DNA from: Enterococcus pallens ATCC BAA-351
Lineage (GTDB): Bacteria > Bacillota > Bacilli > Lactobacillales > Enterococcaceae
Length of the DNA stretch: 64,000 nucleotides
Assembly: GCF_000407485.1 (NCBI RefSeq)
Contig: NZ_ASWD01000003.1
Coordinates: 682,001 to 746,000, forward strand
Direction of reading: 5' to 3'
Made by a program: the position numbers and the translations under genes. Shown here piece by piece: positions 16,988-25,270 of this stretch (the first letter of the stretch is position 1; every line of letters starts with the position of its first letter). The notes beneath the pieces are model-generated. The model ran no database searches. It was not told the DNA's origin and was given only the letters and a program-made list of their open reading frames with translations.

Positions 16988-17671
16988 TTGAAGCTTACGT
17001 ATCATGGACATTCAATAGTAGCGATTGAGCTAAACGACGGACAAAAGCTCTTGTTTGACCCTTTTATCACAGGTAACCCAGTCACCGATCTGAAAGCAGA
17101 CGAAGTAGAAACTGACTGGCTATTGATTACTCACGGCCATGACGATCACATCGGCGATATGGTCCCAATTGCGAAACGCAACGATGCCACAATTATCAGT
17201 ATCGTAGAAATTGCGAAATTTGCTCAAAAAGAAGGCGTCACAAAAACCCATGGCATGAATATCGGCGGCAAATTTGATTTTCCCTTCGGTCGCGTAAAAA
17301 TGGTTCACGCTCAACACAGCTCCGGCTATGAAAAAGACGGACAAATGATTTACATGGGTGAACCTGCCGGCTTTATTTTACAGGCAGAAGGAAAAACGAT
17401 TTATCATGCTGGCGATACATCCAACTTTGGCGATATGGCTCTTTTTGGTGAAGCCTTTGACATTGATGTTGCTTTTCTACCAATTGGCGACAATTTTACG
17501 ATGGGACCATTAGAGGCTGCCAGTGCTACCAAACGACTTAAAGCAAAGCAGGTTGTACCAATCCATTACAACACCTTCCCATTGATCGAACAAGACCCGC
17601 AACAGCTAGTAGATGCATTGCCAGCTGGCGTAGTTAAGGTCTTAGATGTGGGAGAAACATTTGAGCTTTAG
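16988..17671 (+). CDS. MBL-fold metal-dependent hydrolase, UPF0173 type
   Basis: A 227-residue metallo-beta-lactamase-fold enzyme: KLTYHGHS at the N-terminus, the metal motif THGHDDHIGD (about residues 47-56), HAQHSSG and the late VVPIHYNTFP histidine. UPF0173 proteins are zinc hydrolases of unknown physiological substrate. I choose the TTG at 16988 as start, because AAAGGAG (16972-16978) sits 9 bases before it and the protein then begins in the usual way; the ATG at 16979 directly abuts the ribosome site and cannot use it. TATAAT at 16960-16965 is a likely -10. Confidence 0.88.
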   Translation: MKLTYHGHSIVAIELNDGQKLLFDPFITGNPVTDLKADEVETDWLLITHGHDDHIGDMVPIAKRNDATIISIVEIAKFAQKEGVTKTHGMNIGGKFDFPFGRVKMVHAQHSSGYEKDGQMIYMGEPAGFILQAEGKTIYHAGDTSNFGDMALFGEAFDIDVAFLPIGDNFTMGPLEAASATKRLKAKQVVPIHYNTFPLIEQDPQQLVDALPAGVVKVLDVGETFEL

Positions 17672-17680
17672 TCTAATTAG

Positions 17681-17721
17681 AAGTCTCGAGGAATCGATCG
17701 TCCTTCCTCGGGGCTTTTTTT
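17681..17721 (+). terminator. Terminator of the MBL hydrolase gene
   Basis: AAGTCTCGAGGAA / TTCCTCGGGGCTT (two U-G wobbles) followed by T7. Confidence 0.88.
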
Positions 17722-18031
17722 GATTTAAGCTTGTGCGTTTCACCCGTGGCGGCTTCGCAGACTTGTAATCTGACTATTTTTTATCTTTATTTTTTCCGTT
17801 TCCAACGATTGATCGCCTTTTTGTTTCGTCGTTTATCTGTCGAAAAACCGGCTAACGGATTGGTGCCGCTTTTGCGCTTTGGAAACCAGCTGGAACGTTT
17901 CTCTTCTACAATCTCGCCACTTCCTTCTATGGATTGCAACAACAGCTGATTGACTACGGAGAGTTTTAATATCTAATAAAGAACATATTTTACGCTTAGC
18001 AAGAGAACAAAACGGGCTAATCACCGCTAAA

Positions 18032-18559
18032 ATGGTGAGCGAACTTGGTTACTCACGGAAGGCGTTATCTCAGCTAGCCGATGAGAAACAGATTTCGCGA
18101 GTAGAACGGGGAATCTATGTGATGGCTTCCGATTACGTTGATAACTATTTTGTCATTCAGCAACGTCTGCCGCAAGGAGTGTTCTCTCATGAAACGGCCC
18201 TGTATCTTTTGGGTTTCATGAAGAGAGCCCCAGAAAAAATACAGATGACCTTCCTCAAAGGATTCAACTCGTCGCGAGCAAAAAAAGTCAAAGTACAGCC
18301 GATTATTGTTACCACCGATCTTGCCTTTGGTGTTACGAACGTTGAACGCTCTGGTGGAACGACGGTCAAGGTGTATGAAATAGAGCGGACATTGCTTGAC
18401 TTGCTGAAGCCAAAATACAAAACCGACAAAGAACTGTTGGTAGAGGCTTTGAAGCAATACATACACTCAGAAGCAGGCAATATTGCTAAATTGAAGGACT
18501 ATGCTGATCTGCTTAATATGGAATCGAAAATTCAGCCTTATTTAGAAGCATTGCTGTAA
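18032..18559 (+). CDS. AbiEi-like type IV antitoxin / transcriptional regulator, start codon possibly lost
   Basis: A 175-residue (from the ATG) protein with the winged-helix and C-terminal domain of AbiEi antitoxins: ELGYSRKALSQLADEKQISRVERGIYVM, then FSHETALYLLGF and TTDLAFGVTNVER. Homologues normally carry about 20 more residues at the N-terminus. Those residues are present in frame here (ATATCTAATAAAGAACATAT, from 17969), right after a good site GGAGAG at 17958-17963, but the first codon is ATA, not ATG. The visible ATG at 18032 has no ribosome site. So the gene may be weakly translated or recently damaged. No AbiEii nucleotidyltransferase toxin follows. Confidence 0.72.
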   Translation: MVSELGYSRKALSQLADEKQISRVERGIYVMASDYVDNYFVIQQRLPQGVFSHETALYLLGFMKRAPEKIQMTFLKGFNSSRAKKVKVQPIIVTTDLAFGVTNVERSGGTTVKVYEIERTLLDLLKPKYKTDKELLVEALKQYIHSEAGNIAKLKDYADLLNMESKIQPYLEALL

Positions 18560-18754
18560 AAATAACGTCCATTATATTTCAGGCAAAGGAAAATAGCCAT
18601 TCATTACCAGATAAAATTCAATCTTCGAATGAAAAGTCAAAAGAATTCTTTTGCATTATTGTGTATACTATTACATACAAAGACTGCTTCGAAGGTAGTC
18701 AGCAGCAAACGGATGGAATGTCACTCTTTTACAAAACTATTAAGGAGCAGTTGT

Positions 18755-19300
18755 ATGAGTGTAGTTGTTTTGGTCTGCTTATTTTTTATTTGTATATGTT
18801 TGCCTGAAATTATCAAAGCAGCTGTGCATCAACGGGAAACGAAGCTTAAAAAAGCGATAATTAAAGCAAGAGCTGCTCGACAAGTGCCTACTCATTTCAT
18901 TGTCCGAGAGTCAAAACCTGTGCGACTACTGATTCTCGTCTTCTCTCTCTTCACCATCCTTTTATTTTTTGGTCTGCTCTTTCAGGGAAAGTTGGATTCT
19001 CTACTGGATCTCATCGTCATCGTAATTCTTTTGAGTGGTACTTTTTATATGGTTGTTTATTGCCACGTGCGGAGAGTTACAGTGTGTGATCAGGTGGTAG
19101 ACTACCGAAGTGTTTTAAAAAAGACGACTTTTTTGTTTGAAGAAATAACTAAGGTGAGATTCGGCATGAGTCTCACCTTGATTATCTATTGTGAAAATGA
19201 GCGAATGTTTGCAGTTGAAACAAATTGTGCTGGTTATTATGAGTTGTTAACTCGTCTAATCTTTGAAGGTGTCTATTTTGAGAATCTGCCGACGCAATGA
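18755..19300 (+). CDS. Hypothetical membrane protein, 181 aa
   Basis: Not recognised. The frame is open from 18629, but the ATG at 18755 has AAGGAG seven bases upstream and starts with a membrane helix (MSVVVLVCLFFICICLPEI). Two more helices lie near residues 55-75 and 80-100, followed by a soluble C-terminal domain of about 70 residues (RRVTVCDQVVDYRSVLKKTT, then FEEITKVRF) that resembles a small PH-like beta domain; that fold guess is weak. It is alone between the AbiEi-like gene and a convergent GntR gene. Confidence 0.7.
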   Translation: MSVVVLVCLFFICICLPEIIKAAVHQRETKLKKAIIKARAARQVPTHFIVRESKPVRLLILVFSLFTILLFFGLLFQGKLDSLLDLIVIVILLSGTFYMVVYCHVRRVTVCDQVVDYRSVLKKTTFLFEEITKVRFGMSLTLIIYCENERMFAVETNCAGYYELLTRLIFEGVYFENLPTQ

Positions 19301-19516
19301 AACTATTTTAGGCTGTAAGGTATTCTATGATGAATTAGGTCAGAAAGTTGCTCAAAGTCCCCTTCTACTTTTTCTGGCGATAGTAAATTAAAGCTTTCGC
19401 AATTGCATGGATAAACGGTTCGATATTTACTCCAGCTTCTATAAAAAATAACATCGAACCCTTTTTTTCGAATTAAACATTTGGCGAAATATTCGTATGA
19501 CCACTTCTGTTCAAAC

Positions 19517-19550
19517 AAAAAAACCTAAAGCATCCCCATCATGCTCTAGG
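19517..19550 (-). terminator. Terminator of the GntR regulator gene
   Basis: CCTAAAGCAT / ATGCTCTAGG with loop CCCCATC; on the minus strand it runs into T7. It directly follows the stop codon at 19551. Confidence 0.85.
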
Positions 19551-20243
19551 CTATTCTTTCCACTCAAAAAATACTTCATACATTCCTCGAATATCCTTTT
19601 CGATCAAACACTTGGCCTGATCGGCAAACCCCAGCTTAATAGCATTTAGAATGCTGCGGTGATTCCGCGCTGATTTTACTAAAATCGGTTGGAGCTGCTT
19701 TTTACCGATTTGTTCCAGCAAACAATGACGGTAATGCCGCAGCCGCAGCTCGATTGTCTCATACATTTTGGCAATATGGGGATTTCCAGCCGCTTCAATC
19801 AACAGATGATGAAACTCATGATCGCAGTCTGCATAACGCCAGCTGCCGTCATCCAAATCTACCTGCTCATACTCTGCTGTCAATTCCGCTAATTTCTCTA
19901 ATTGTGCCTTGTTAATGTTGCTGGTAGCTAAGAAAACGGCATGCCCTTCGATAGCAATCCGTGCTTCACACAGCAGCATACTTTCTTCTTTTTGCATACT
20001 GGAAACAGCATAAAGCTTGCCAGTCTTCTCCACTAACAGCTCCTCCAGCAATTTATCCAAAGCTTTTCTGACAGGCGTCCGACTGATCCCCAGCTCACTG
20101 GCAATTCGGCTCTCATTGATCTTTTGCTTAGGGGATAAATGCAAATGAATAATTTCCTCTCGTAAAAACAAATACACTAGCTCAGTAATAGAGAAAAAGG
20201 GGTGCGCTTTTTTTAGTGCCTCAAATCGCTGATCATCTACCAT
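19551..20243 (-). CDS. GntR family regulator, FCD (FadR) subfamily
   Basis: A 230-residue regulator: winged helix near residues 20-85 (KINESRIASELGISRTPVRKAL) and an all-helical FCD ligand domain with the metal-binding pattern DCDHEFHHLLIEAAGNPHI (about residues 139-157) and a later NHRSIL histidine. FCD proteins bind carboxylic acids through the metal. It is divergent from the class V aminotransferase/cyclase pair, 200 bp away, and is the likely regulator of that pair. GGAAGGGAAG-type site upstream of the ATG. Confidence 0.9.
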   Translation of the reverse strand: MVDDQRFEALKKAHPFFSITELVYLFLREEIIHLHLSPKQKINESRIASELGISRTPVRKALDKLLEELLVEKTGKLYAVSSMQKEESMLLCEARIAIEGHAVFLATSNINKAQLEKLAELTAEYEQVDLDDGSWRYADCDHEFHHLLIEAAGNPHIAKMYETIELRLRHYRHCLLEQIGKKQLQPILVKSARNHRSILNAIKLGFADQAKCLIEKDIRGMYEVFFEWKE

Positions 20244-20443
20244 ATCCTTCCCTCACTTTCTTCAAACCTATTTTACCATCAAAGAAAACGCTTTCCTACC
20301 AATTGTTTTATCAGCCAAATCATCCCTTTCTGGCTTATTTTAAAACCAATATGCCAGAATAAATCGCGATTTGGATTTTTTTAGACACTTAAGATACTTT
20401 TTCTTTACACTAAACATATCAAATATATTGGAGGGTGATTATT

Positions 20444-21673
20444 ATGGAACCATCATTTCCGATTGACGCTGTCAGAAAGCAATTTCCCGCCTTAGCTCGC
20501 ACACACAACGGAAAGCCGGTTGCCTATTTCGATGGCCCTGGCGGTTCGCAGTTTTTAGAGAGCGCTATTACTAAAATTAGTAATTATATGCGCCAAGGAG
20601 CTGCTAACCTTCACGGCAATTTTCCCACTAGTCATGAAACAGAAGCACTGATTCAAGAAGCCAAAGAAGATATTGCTGCTCTCTTTAATGCCGACCCTGC
20701 TGAAATTGCCTTTGGCCCCAATGCTACTAACATGATGTTCCATGTCAGCCGTGCCTTAGCTCAGCAATGGAAGACCGGTGATGAAATCGTATTGACAGAA
20801 TTAGAGCATCATTCCAACATTGATTCCTGGCGCCGAGCAGCCGAAGATCGCGGTGTTAAGGTTAGCTATATCCCATTAAACACTGAAACCTTGGAGCTGG
20901 AATTAGATAAGCTGGATGAACTAATTACCGATAAGACCCGGTTAGTCGCCGTTGGTCATGCCTCAAATTGCGTCGGTACGATCACCGACATCAAAGCCGT
21001 TTCGGCTAAGGCGAAAAAAGTCGGTGCTTTGGTGGCTGTGGATGCCGTTCACAGCATTCCCCATATGTATGTAGACATGCAGGAGCTGGGAATTGACATG
21101 CTCTTTTCTTCCGCCTATAAGTTTTTTGCGGCTCATGTGGGTATGGCTGTCATTCGTAAAGACCTGTTTGAAAGCTTGGACATTTACAAAGTAGTTCCGG
21201 CTCCTAATAATGTTCCAGACCGACTAGAAATGGGTACGCAGAATCATGAAGGCATCCCGGCAGTTTCCGCAGCGATCCATTTTATTGCCAGCTTAGGCAG
21301 CGGCGACAGCTTGAAAGACCAGCTGAAAAGTGGCTACCATGCGATTGAATTGTATGAAAATCATTTGGCAGAAATTATTCGAGCAGGCTTGGCGAAAATA
21401 GAAGGAATCACGATTTACCAAAGCCAACAGGCAAAAACGCCGACGATTGCCTTTCGCGCTGAAGGAATTACACCAAGAGATTTTTGTATTCGCATGTGTG
21501 AAGAATACAGTGTCTTTATTGCCGAGGGAGATTTTTATGCCCGTACGCTGGTGGAACGGCTAGGAATTGATCAAACAGGCGGGTTTATTCGCGCAGGCAT
21601 CGCTCCTTACAACACAGTCGAAGAAGCTGAACGCTTTTTAACAGGTGTTCAAGAAATTATGGCCTCCCTTTAA
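20444..21673 (+). CDS. Class V aminotransferase, cysteine desulfurase-like protein
   Basis: A 409-residue fold-type I PLP enzyme: GPGGSQFLESA near the N-terminus, LTELEHHSNIDSWR, GHASNCVGTI, VDAVHSIPHM and the PLP lysine in SSAYKFFAAHVG. It belongs to the 'cysteine desulfurase-like' class V group, which also contains isopenicillin-N-epimerase-like proteins; whether it uses cysteine is not shown. A GTG nine bases upstream is in frame, but the ATG at 20444 has GGAGGGTG at the right distance. The following gene encodes a cyclase/kynurenine-formamidase-like enzyme 18 bp downstream, so a two-step pathway on one substrate is possible. Confidence 0.85.
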   Translation: MEPSFPIDAVRKQFPALARTHNGKPVAYFDGPGGSQFLESAITKISNYMRQGAANLHGNFPTSHETEALIQEAKEDIAALFNADPAEIAFGPNATNMMFHVSRALAQQWKTGDEIVLTELEHHSNIDSWRRAAEDRGVKVSYIPLNTETLELELDKLDELITDKTRLVAVGHASNCVGTITDIKAVSAKAKKVGALVAVDAVHSIPHMYVDMQELGIDMLFSSAYKFFAAHVGMAVIRKDLFESLDIYKVVPAPNNVPDRLEMGTQNHEGIPAVSAAIHFIASLGSGDSLKDQLKSGYHAIELYENHLAEIIRAGLAKIEGITIYQSQQAKTPTIAFRAEGITPRDFCIRMCEEYSVFIAEGDFYARTLVERLGIDQTGGFIRAGIAPYNTVEEAERFLTGVQEIMASL

Positions 21674-21691
21674 GAGAAAGGTGGAAAGAAG

Positions 21692-22429
21692 ATGAGTAAT
21701 CTTTGGAATAAACTAGAAGAATTGAAGTCAGTTAACTATGAATGGGTGGATCTCAGCTATCCAGTCAATCTGGATACTCCTCATTATTCAGGCTACAATA
21801 CGTTAGAAATGTACGAAGTTTTTACCTACGCAGAGCACACCGTTTGTGCCAGTGAGTATAAAATCGTCAGTCAATACGGCACCCATATTGACCCACCTTC
21901 CCATTTTGTTGAAGGTGGCCGAACCTTGGATCAGATTACTGTGAAGGAAACTATCTTACCTTTATGTGTCGTTGATCTCACAGAAAAAGTTAAACAAGAC
22001 CACGATTATGCCTTTACAGTGGAAGATCTCAAAGCTTGGGAAGCTGAGCATGGCCACTTCCCGGATGATTGCTTTGTTGCGATTCGGACAAACTGGTCCC
22101 ATCGTCAAGGAGAAGCCTTCTTTAACCCTGACGAAAGCGGACAGCCTCACTATCCTGGCTGGTCACAGAAAGCCTTGAAATTCCTCTGCGAAGAACGGAA
22201 AATAACTGCTGTTGGACATGAAACACCTGATACTGACCCTGCAATTGCCAATTTAATCGTCCCATGGGCTGGTGAACGCTACTTGTTGGAGCAAGATAAA
22301 TATCAAATTGAGATGTTAAGGAATTTAGATGATTTGCCTGCAACGGGAGCAGTTATTTGCTGCAGCTTTCCGAATGTGACTGGTGCTCCCGGATATACAG
22401 CGCGATGTGTGGCGGTTTATGAGAAGTAA
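21692..22429 (+). CDS. Cyclase family protein (kynurenine formamidase-like hydrolase)
   Basis: A 245-residue metal-dependent hydrolase with the cyclase-family motif YGTHIDPPSHF (about residues 63-73; equivalent to H-x-G-T-H-x-D-x-P-x-H) and a second cluster GHETPDTDP. Related enzymes hydrolyse N-formylkynurenine or isatin, or act as polyketide cyclases. The ribosome site is AAAGGTGGAAAGAAG. It is co-transcribed with the class V aminotransferase, and kynureninase is itself a class V PLP enzyme, so a kynurenine-like ring-opening route is conceivable but unproven. Confidence 0.85.
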   Translation: MSNLWNKLEELKSVNYEWVDLSYPVNLDTPHYSGYNTLEMYEVFTYAEHTVCASEYKIVSQYGTHIDPPSHFVEGGRTLDQITVKETILPLCVVDLTEKVKQDHDYAFTVEDLKAWEAEHGHFPDDCFVAIRTNWSHRQGEAFFNPDESGQPHYPGWSQKALKFLCEERKITAVGHETPDTDPAIANLIVPWAGERYLLEQDKYQIEMLRNLDDLPATGAVICCSFPNVTGAPGYTARCVAVYEK

Positions 22430-22447
22430 AACTATCAAATGATGGTT

Positions 22448-22478
22448 AGGAAGGTGTTTGCGCACCTTCCTTTTGTTT
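22448..22478 (+). terminator. Terminator of the aminotransferase/cyclase operon
   Basis: AGGAAGGTG / CACCTTCCT hairpin with loop TTTGCG, then TTTGTTTG. Confidence 0.85.
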
Positions 22479-22539
22479 GAATGACGCGCAAAAAAAGCCT
22501 GACATGATTGAATAATTGAAAATCGAACGACTTCATAAC

Positions 22540-22716
22540 TTACTTTGAATTTTTTTTACGGGCGAGTTCTTTATTTGCTACCACAAACAATAGCAGAATA
22601 CCTAAATTCAGAACAGATTGTTTCTTGGTCATCAACCACGCAACTGGAATTCCTATTACTAACAGCAGTATTACTAGTAAAAGCTTATTTTGGCTAACGC
22701 GTTTCAGTTTTTCCAT
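22540..22716 (-). CDS. Small membrane protein A (58 aa)
   Basis: A short gene below usual length cut-offs. AAAGGGAGCCGCAA precedes the ATG. The 58-residue product starts MEKLKRVSQNKLLLVI and has a basic N-terminus, one helix (about 12-28), a short positive loop (TKKQS) and a second helix (about 36-48), ending LARKKNSK. It is clearly paralogous to the protein encoded just upstream (22792-22965): both start ME-x-x-KRV-x-QNK and both end in a basic tail. Function unknown; size and charge fit a small inner-membrane regulator, or a peptide of the phage-holin/toxin size class. Confidence 0.7.
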   Translation of the reverse strand: MEKLKRVSQNKLLLVILLLVIGIPVAWLMTKKQSVLNLGILLLFVVANKELARKKNSK

Positions 22717-22791
22717 TTGCGGCTCCCTTTTCTTTTTCCACCCGGCAAGCTAACCTCGGGACAGCTTTATTAAACATTACTTTTAGAAGTA

Positions 22792-22965
22792 TCACTTCGC
22801 TTTTCTTTTGCGAAGGTCGTGCACGGCTAATATAAAAAAAATCAGAAACAGCAAACCTGCATTCAAAGCTAGTCTATACTTTGGCATAAAGACTCCGATT
22901 AGAATTCCCATAACGAAAAGAAGTAACAATTTCTTATTCTGTTTGACACGCTTGATTGTCTCCAT
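22792..22965 (-). CDS. Small membrane protein B (57 aa), paralogue of A
   Basis: AGGAGGG lies eight bases before the ATG (22965). The 57-residue product starts METIKRVKQNKKLLLL, has two hydrophobic segments (about 13-26 and 33-48) and ends HDLRKRKAK. It aligns without gaps near its N-terminus to the next gene's product. The pair is separated by 75 bp and is probably one transcription unit; TATACT at 23071-23066 (minus) is a plausible -10. Not a recognised family. Confidence 0.72.
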   Translation of the reverse strand: METIKRVKQNKKLLLLFVMGILIGVFMPKYRLALNAGLLFLIFFILAVHDLRKRKAK

Positions 22966-23358
22966 TTACGAACCCTCCTATTGTATGTTCAAAGCTTTTA
23001 GGCATTCCGTTTTCGTATTGAGACTAAGCCCTCCATACTTTTACCGTATGTTTATCTTTACCAATAGTATACACTAATCTATGCTTACGATTGATTCTCA
23101 TAGAAAAATTGGTTTATTTTAGGGATTTAAATTTTTTCGACTTCAAACATTTTCGTATGGATTTTCTCGTAACCCAAAGATTCCTCCATCATTTAATCCA
23201 TTTTCCGACCTCATTGTAACCTCAATCTCATTATTTGAGTTTGCTATATCCTTTAATATTGTGAACAGGTCTTTCCTTAAATCTTTCCCATTTATATTAC
23301 TTCATTCATATATGCACACATATATATCGAGACACCCTGAAAAGAGATCTTCTATAAC
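22966..23358. other. Gene-free stretch upstream of the small membrane genes
   Basis: AT-rich, with a probable -10 for the small membrane gene pair (23066-23071). I see no supported open frame, repeat or RNA structure in the rest. Confidence 0.4.
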
Positions 23359-23402
23359 AAAAAAGCATCAGCAAAAGAATTTTCATTCTTTTTACTGATA
23401 CT
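23359..23402 (-). terminator. Terminator of the PII/DUF1538 operon
   Basis: ATCAGTAAAAAGAAT / ATTCTTTTGCTGAT (minus-strand reading) closed by GAAA, then GCTTTTTTG. Confidence 0.85.
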
Positions 23403-23418
23403 TTCTAACTATAAACGA

Positions 23419-23790
23419 TTATTCTTGATTCAACTCATCCATCGTTTTGGTTTCACCAAAGCTTTTAATTGAGGTGATTCCCATCGCTTTGTCGATATCT
23501 ACAGAGAAGCAGATGCCGTTAGCCGGCTTGTCAATTTTAATTCCTTTGCCGATGGCTTCCATCACTGTCAGCTCCATTTCAGCAGGAACTAAGGTTAATA
23601 CAATGTCCTTTTCTGGTTGAATGTCCAAGCCAAAAAATTTACCGGCATCATGTACACCAGAACCTCTCCCGTGAAGGATGGTTCCCCCTACCGCTCCGGC
23701 TTCTTTTGAGAAATCAACGACATCCTGTCCTGTTCCTCCATCAACAATCGTTACAATCATCTTCAAGTGCAATGCCACTAATTTACCCAT
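23419..23790 (-). CDS. P-II family signalling protein (DUF1538-associated)
   Basis: A 123-residue protein with the PII ferredoxin-like fold signature GGTILHGRGSG (about residues 34-44), corresponding to the base of the PII T-loop, and a C-terminal KPANGICFSVDIDKAMGI, the usual KI-G-x-x-F-V region. The T-loop is short and lacks the uridylylated tyrosine seen in GlnB. Its start overlaps the end of the DUF1538 gene by 8 bp and is preceded by GCGAGGGAGAAG. In this operon type a PII-like subunit probably gates the two membrane partners in response to nucleotides or metabolites, as GlnK does for AmtB; that is inference. Confidence 0.82.
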   Translation of the reverse strand: MGKLVALHLKMIVTIVDGGTGQDVVDFSKEAGAVGGTILHGRGSGVHDAGKFFGLDIQPEKDIVLTLVPAEMELTVMEAIGKGIKIDKPANGICFSVDIDKAMGITSIKSFGETKTMDELNQE

Positions 23791-24577
23791 TCTCTTCTCC
23801 CTCGCTATCCTGTAAAGCTTGTTTTCGTTTTTGATCCAGTTCGTCTTTCTTCTTATAAATATACCCTAAAACTAACGTAGTTAAAATAGGGGTTAGGGCA
23901 ATCATTGCGACAACACCAAAACCGTCAATCATCGGATCGCGCCCTTCGATCTGTGAGGCAATGGCTACACACATGGCTAATATAAATGTCGAACACATCG
24001 GGCCGGTAGCAACACCGCCATTGTCAAAGGCCATCGCCAAAAACATTTTATCGACTTTTCGACCTAAAACAAAGACCAATAGGTATCCTGGAATTAAAAA
24101 GTAATACAAGGAAAAGCCGGCTAACAATCGCCACATTGACAAGCTAACGGCTAAGCCAATCCCTATCGAGATAGACGCCAACAGCACATTGCCATTAATG
24201 CGGCCTTCACTTTGCTCTTCTACCTGTTTGACCATCACATGGATCGCCGGCTCGGCAAAACCGACCAAAAAGCCCATTGCAAAACCTAAAGGAATCAAAA
24301 TCCAGTTGTTGTCCATTGCTGCTATTGCACCGCCTAAATGTTGTCCAATTGGCAAGTAGGCAATATTTACACCGTGCAAAAACAAAATCAGACCCACTGT
24401 AGTAATCAAAAAGCTTTTCATAATCGTCGCAAAACGCCGCTTCCGCAGCTTAAAGCTGGTTGCATTTAATACGACAAAAATCAATACAATTGGCGCTACT
24501 GAAAGAACGACATCCCAGGTAACTTCGCCAATCCCGGTGATAATGCGCTCCAAAACATCTGCAAAATCAATACTCAT
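23783..24577 (-). CDS. DUF1538 membrane protein, second subunit
   Basis: A 264-residue membrane protein with about seven helices. It repeats two motifs of its neighbour: a half-membrane AEPAIHVMVKQVEEQSEG (about residues 103-120) and AFDNGGVATGPMCSTF (about 182-197). These conserved charged and glycine residues inside the membrane suggest a transport pore. The C-terminus is a charged tail (KKDELDQKRKQALQDSEGEE). Start codon overlaps the stop of the first DUF1538 gene by 4 bp (translational coupling). Substrate unknown. Confidence 0.85.
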   Translation of the reverse strand: MSIDFADVLERIITGIGEVTWDVVLSVAPIVLIFVVLNATSFKLRKRRFATIMKSFLITTVGLILFLHGVNIAYLPIGQHLGGAIAAMDNNWILIPLGFAMGFLVGFAEPAIHVMVKQVEEQSEGRINGNVLLASISIGIGLAVSLSMWRLLAGFSLYYFLIPGYLLVFVLGRKVDKMFLAMAFDNGGVATGPMCSTFILAMCVAIASQIEGRDPMIDGFGVVAMIALTPILTTLVLGYIYKKKDELDQKRKQALQDSEGEENG

Positions 24578-25257
24578 CGGAAGATCACTCCCAACAGCAT
24601 CACAGCTAAGACTGGACCTAATGAGGAGACGCCCACCATTCCAAAGCTGTCGTTTTCATGTTTGCCCTGACGAACCATACTGGTTAACCCAGTGGCAAAG
24701 GATAAAATAAAGGGTACTGTTACCGGCCCGGTAGTTACTCCGCCGGCATCAAAAGCAATCGGCATAAATTGCGGATCAGTGAAAAACGAAGCAATCAAAA
24801 TCGCTCCATAACCAATTGCCATCATTTTTAAATACGAAAATTTAAAGACCATCCGCATCACAGCAAAGGCCAAGAAAATTCCGGTTCCAACACTTACTAC
24901 GCCTATCAAAATCGACCGAGGTATCGCTCCATCAGAAATTTCTCTTACCTGTTGAGCCAATACCTGCACGGAAGGCTCCGCAATCGTAATCACAATTCCA
25001 ATAATAAAGGCTAAGCCTATCAACAAAGGAAAACTCCGCTTCTTAATTAAGAATTTCCCTAACAGGTCCCCTACCTCCATCATGGAGTAGTCTGAACCAA
25101 ACAAAAACAATGTCATCCCAATCATCATAATTCCTGCCCCTACCAAAAAGGTAATCATTCCTTCTGCTTCTAAAGGAGCAAAAACTAAAGTCAAGATGAT
25201 AATCAACACGGTCATTGGCACAATGGCCATTATCACTTCCTTGAAGGTTTTCTTCAT
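24574..25257 (-). CDS. DUF1538 membrane protein, first subunit
   Basis: A 227-residue, six- or seven-helix protein with AEPSVQVLAQQVREISDG (about residues 93-110) and AFDAGGVTTGPVTVPF (about 169-184), the same pair of motifs as in the downstream gene, so the two are homologous halves of one transporter-like assembly. The ATG at 25257 has AGGAGG 11 bases upstream; a second ATG at 25267 is in another frame and too close to the ribosome site. The ribosome site itself lies at the edge of the 154-bp repeat array. Confidence 0.85.
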   Translation of the reverse strand: MKKTFKEVIMAIVPMTVLIIILTLVFAPLEAEGMITFLVGAGIMMIGMTLFLFGSDYSMMEVGDLLGKFLIKKRSFPLLIGLAFIIGIVITIAEPSVQVLAQQVREISDGAIPRSILIGVVSVGTGIFLAFAVMRMVFKFSYLKMMAIGYGAILIASFFTDPQFMPIAFDAGGVTTGPVTVPFILSFATGLTSMVRQGKHENDSFGMVGVSSLGPVLAVMLLGVIFR

Positions 25258-25270
25258 CTATCGCCATTCC

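Noticed and set aside
17731-17949. Plus-strand 72-codon frame and a basic minus-strand frame over 17770-17968
   Set aside because: Neither has a credible start or ribosome site. The minus frame ends in a Lys/Arg-rich tail that looks protein-like, so a gene remnant is possible, but it cannot be supported.
19303-19518. Minus-strand 71-codon frame downstream of the GntR gene
   Set aside because: Its only start is a TTG inside the T run of the GntR terminator and there is no ribosome site; no family recognised.
22808-23077. 89-codon plus-strand frame
   Set aside because: It is antisense to the small membrane gene at 22792-22965, which has a strong ribosome site and a paralogue next to it.
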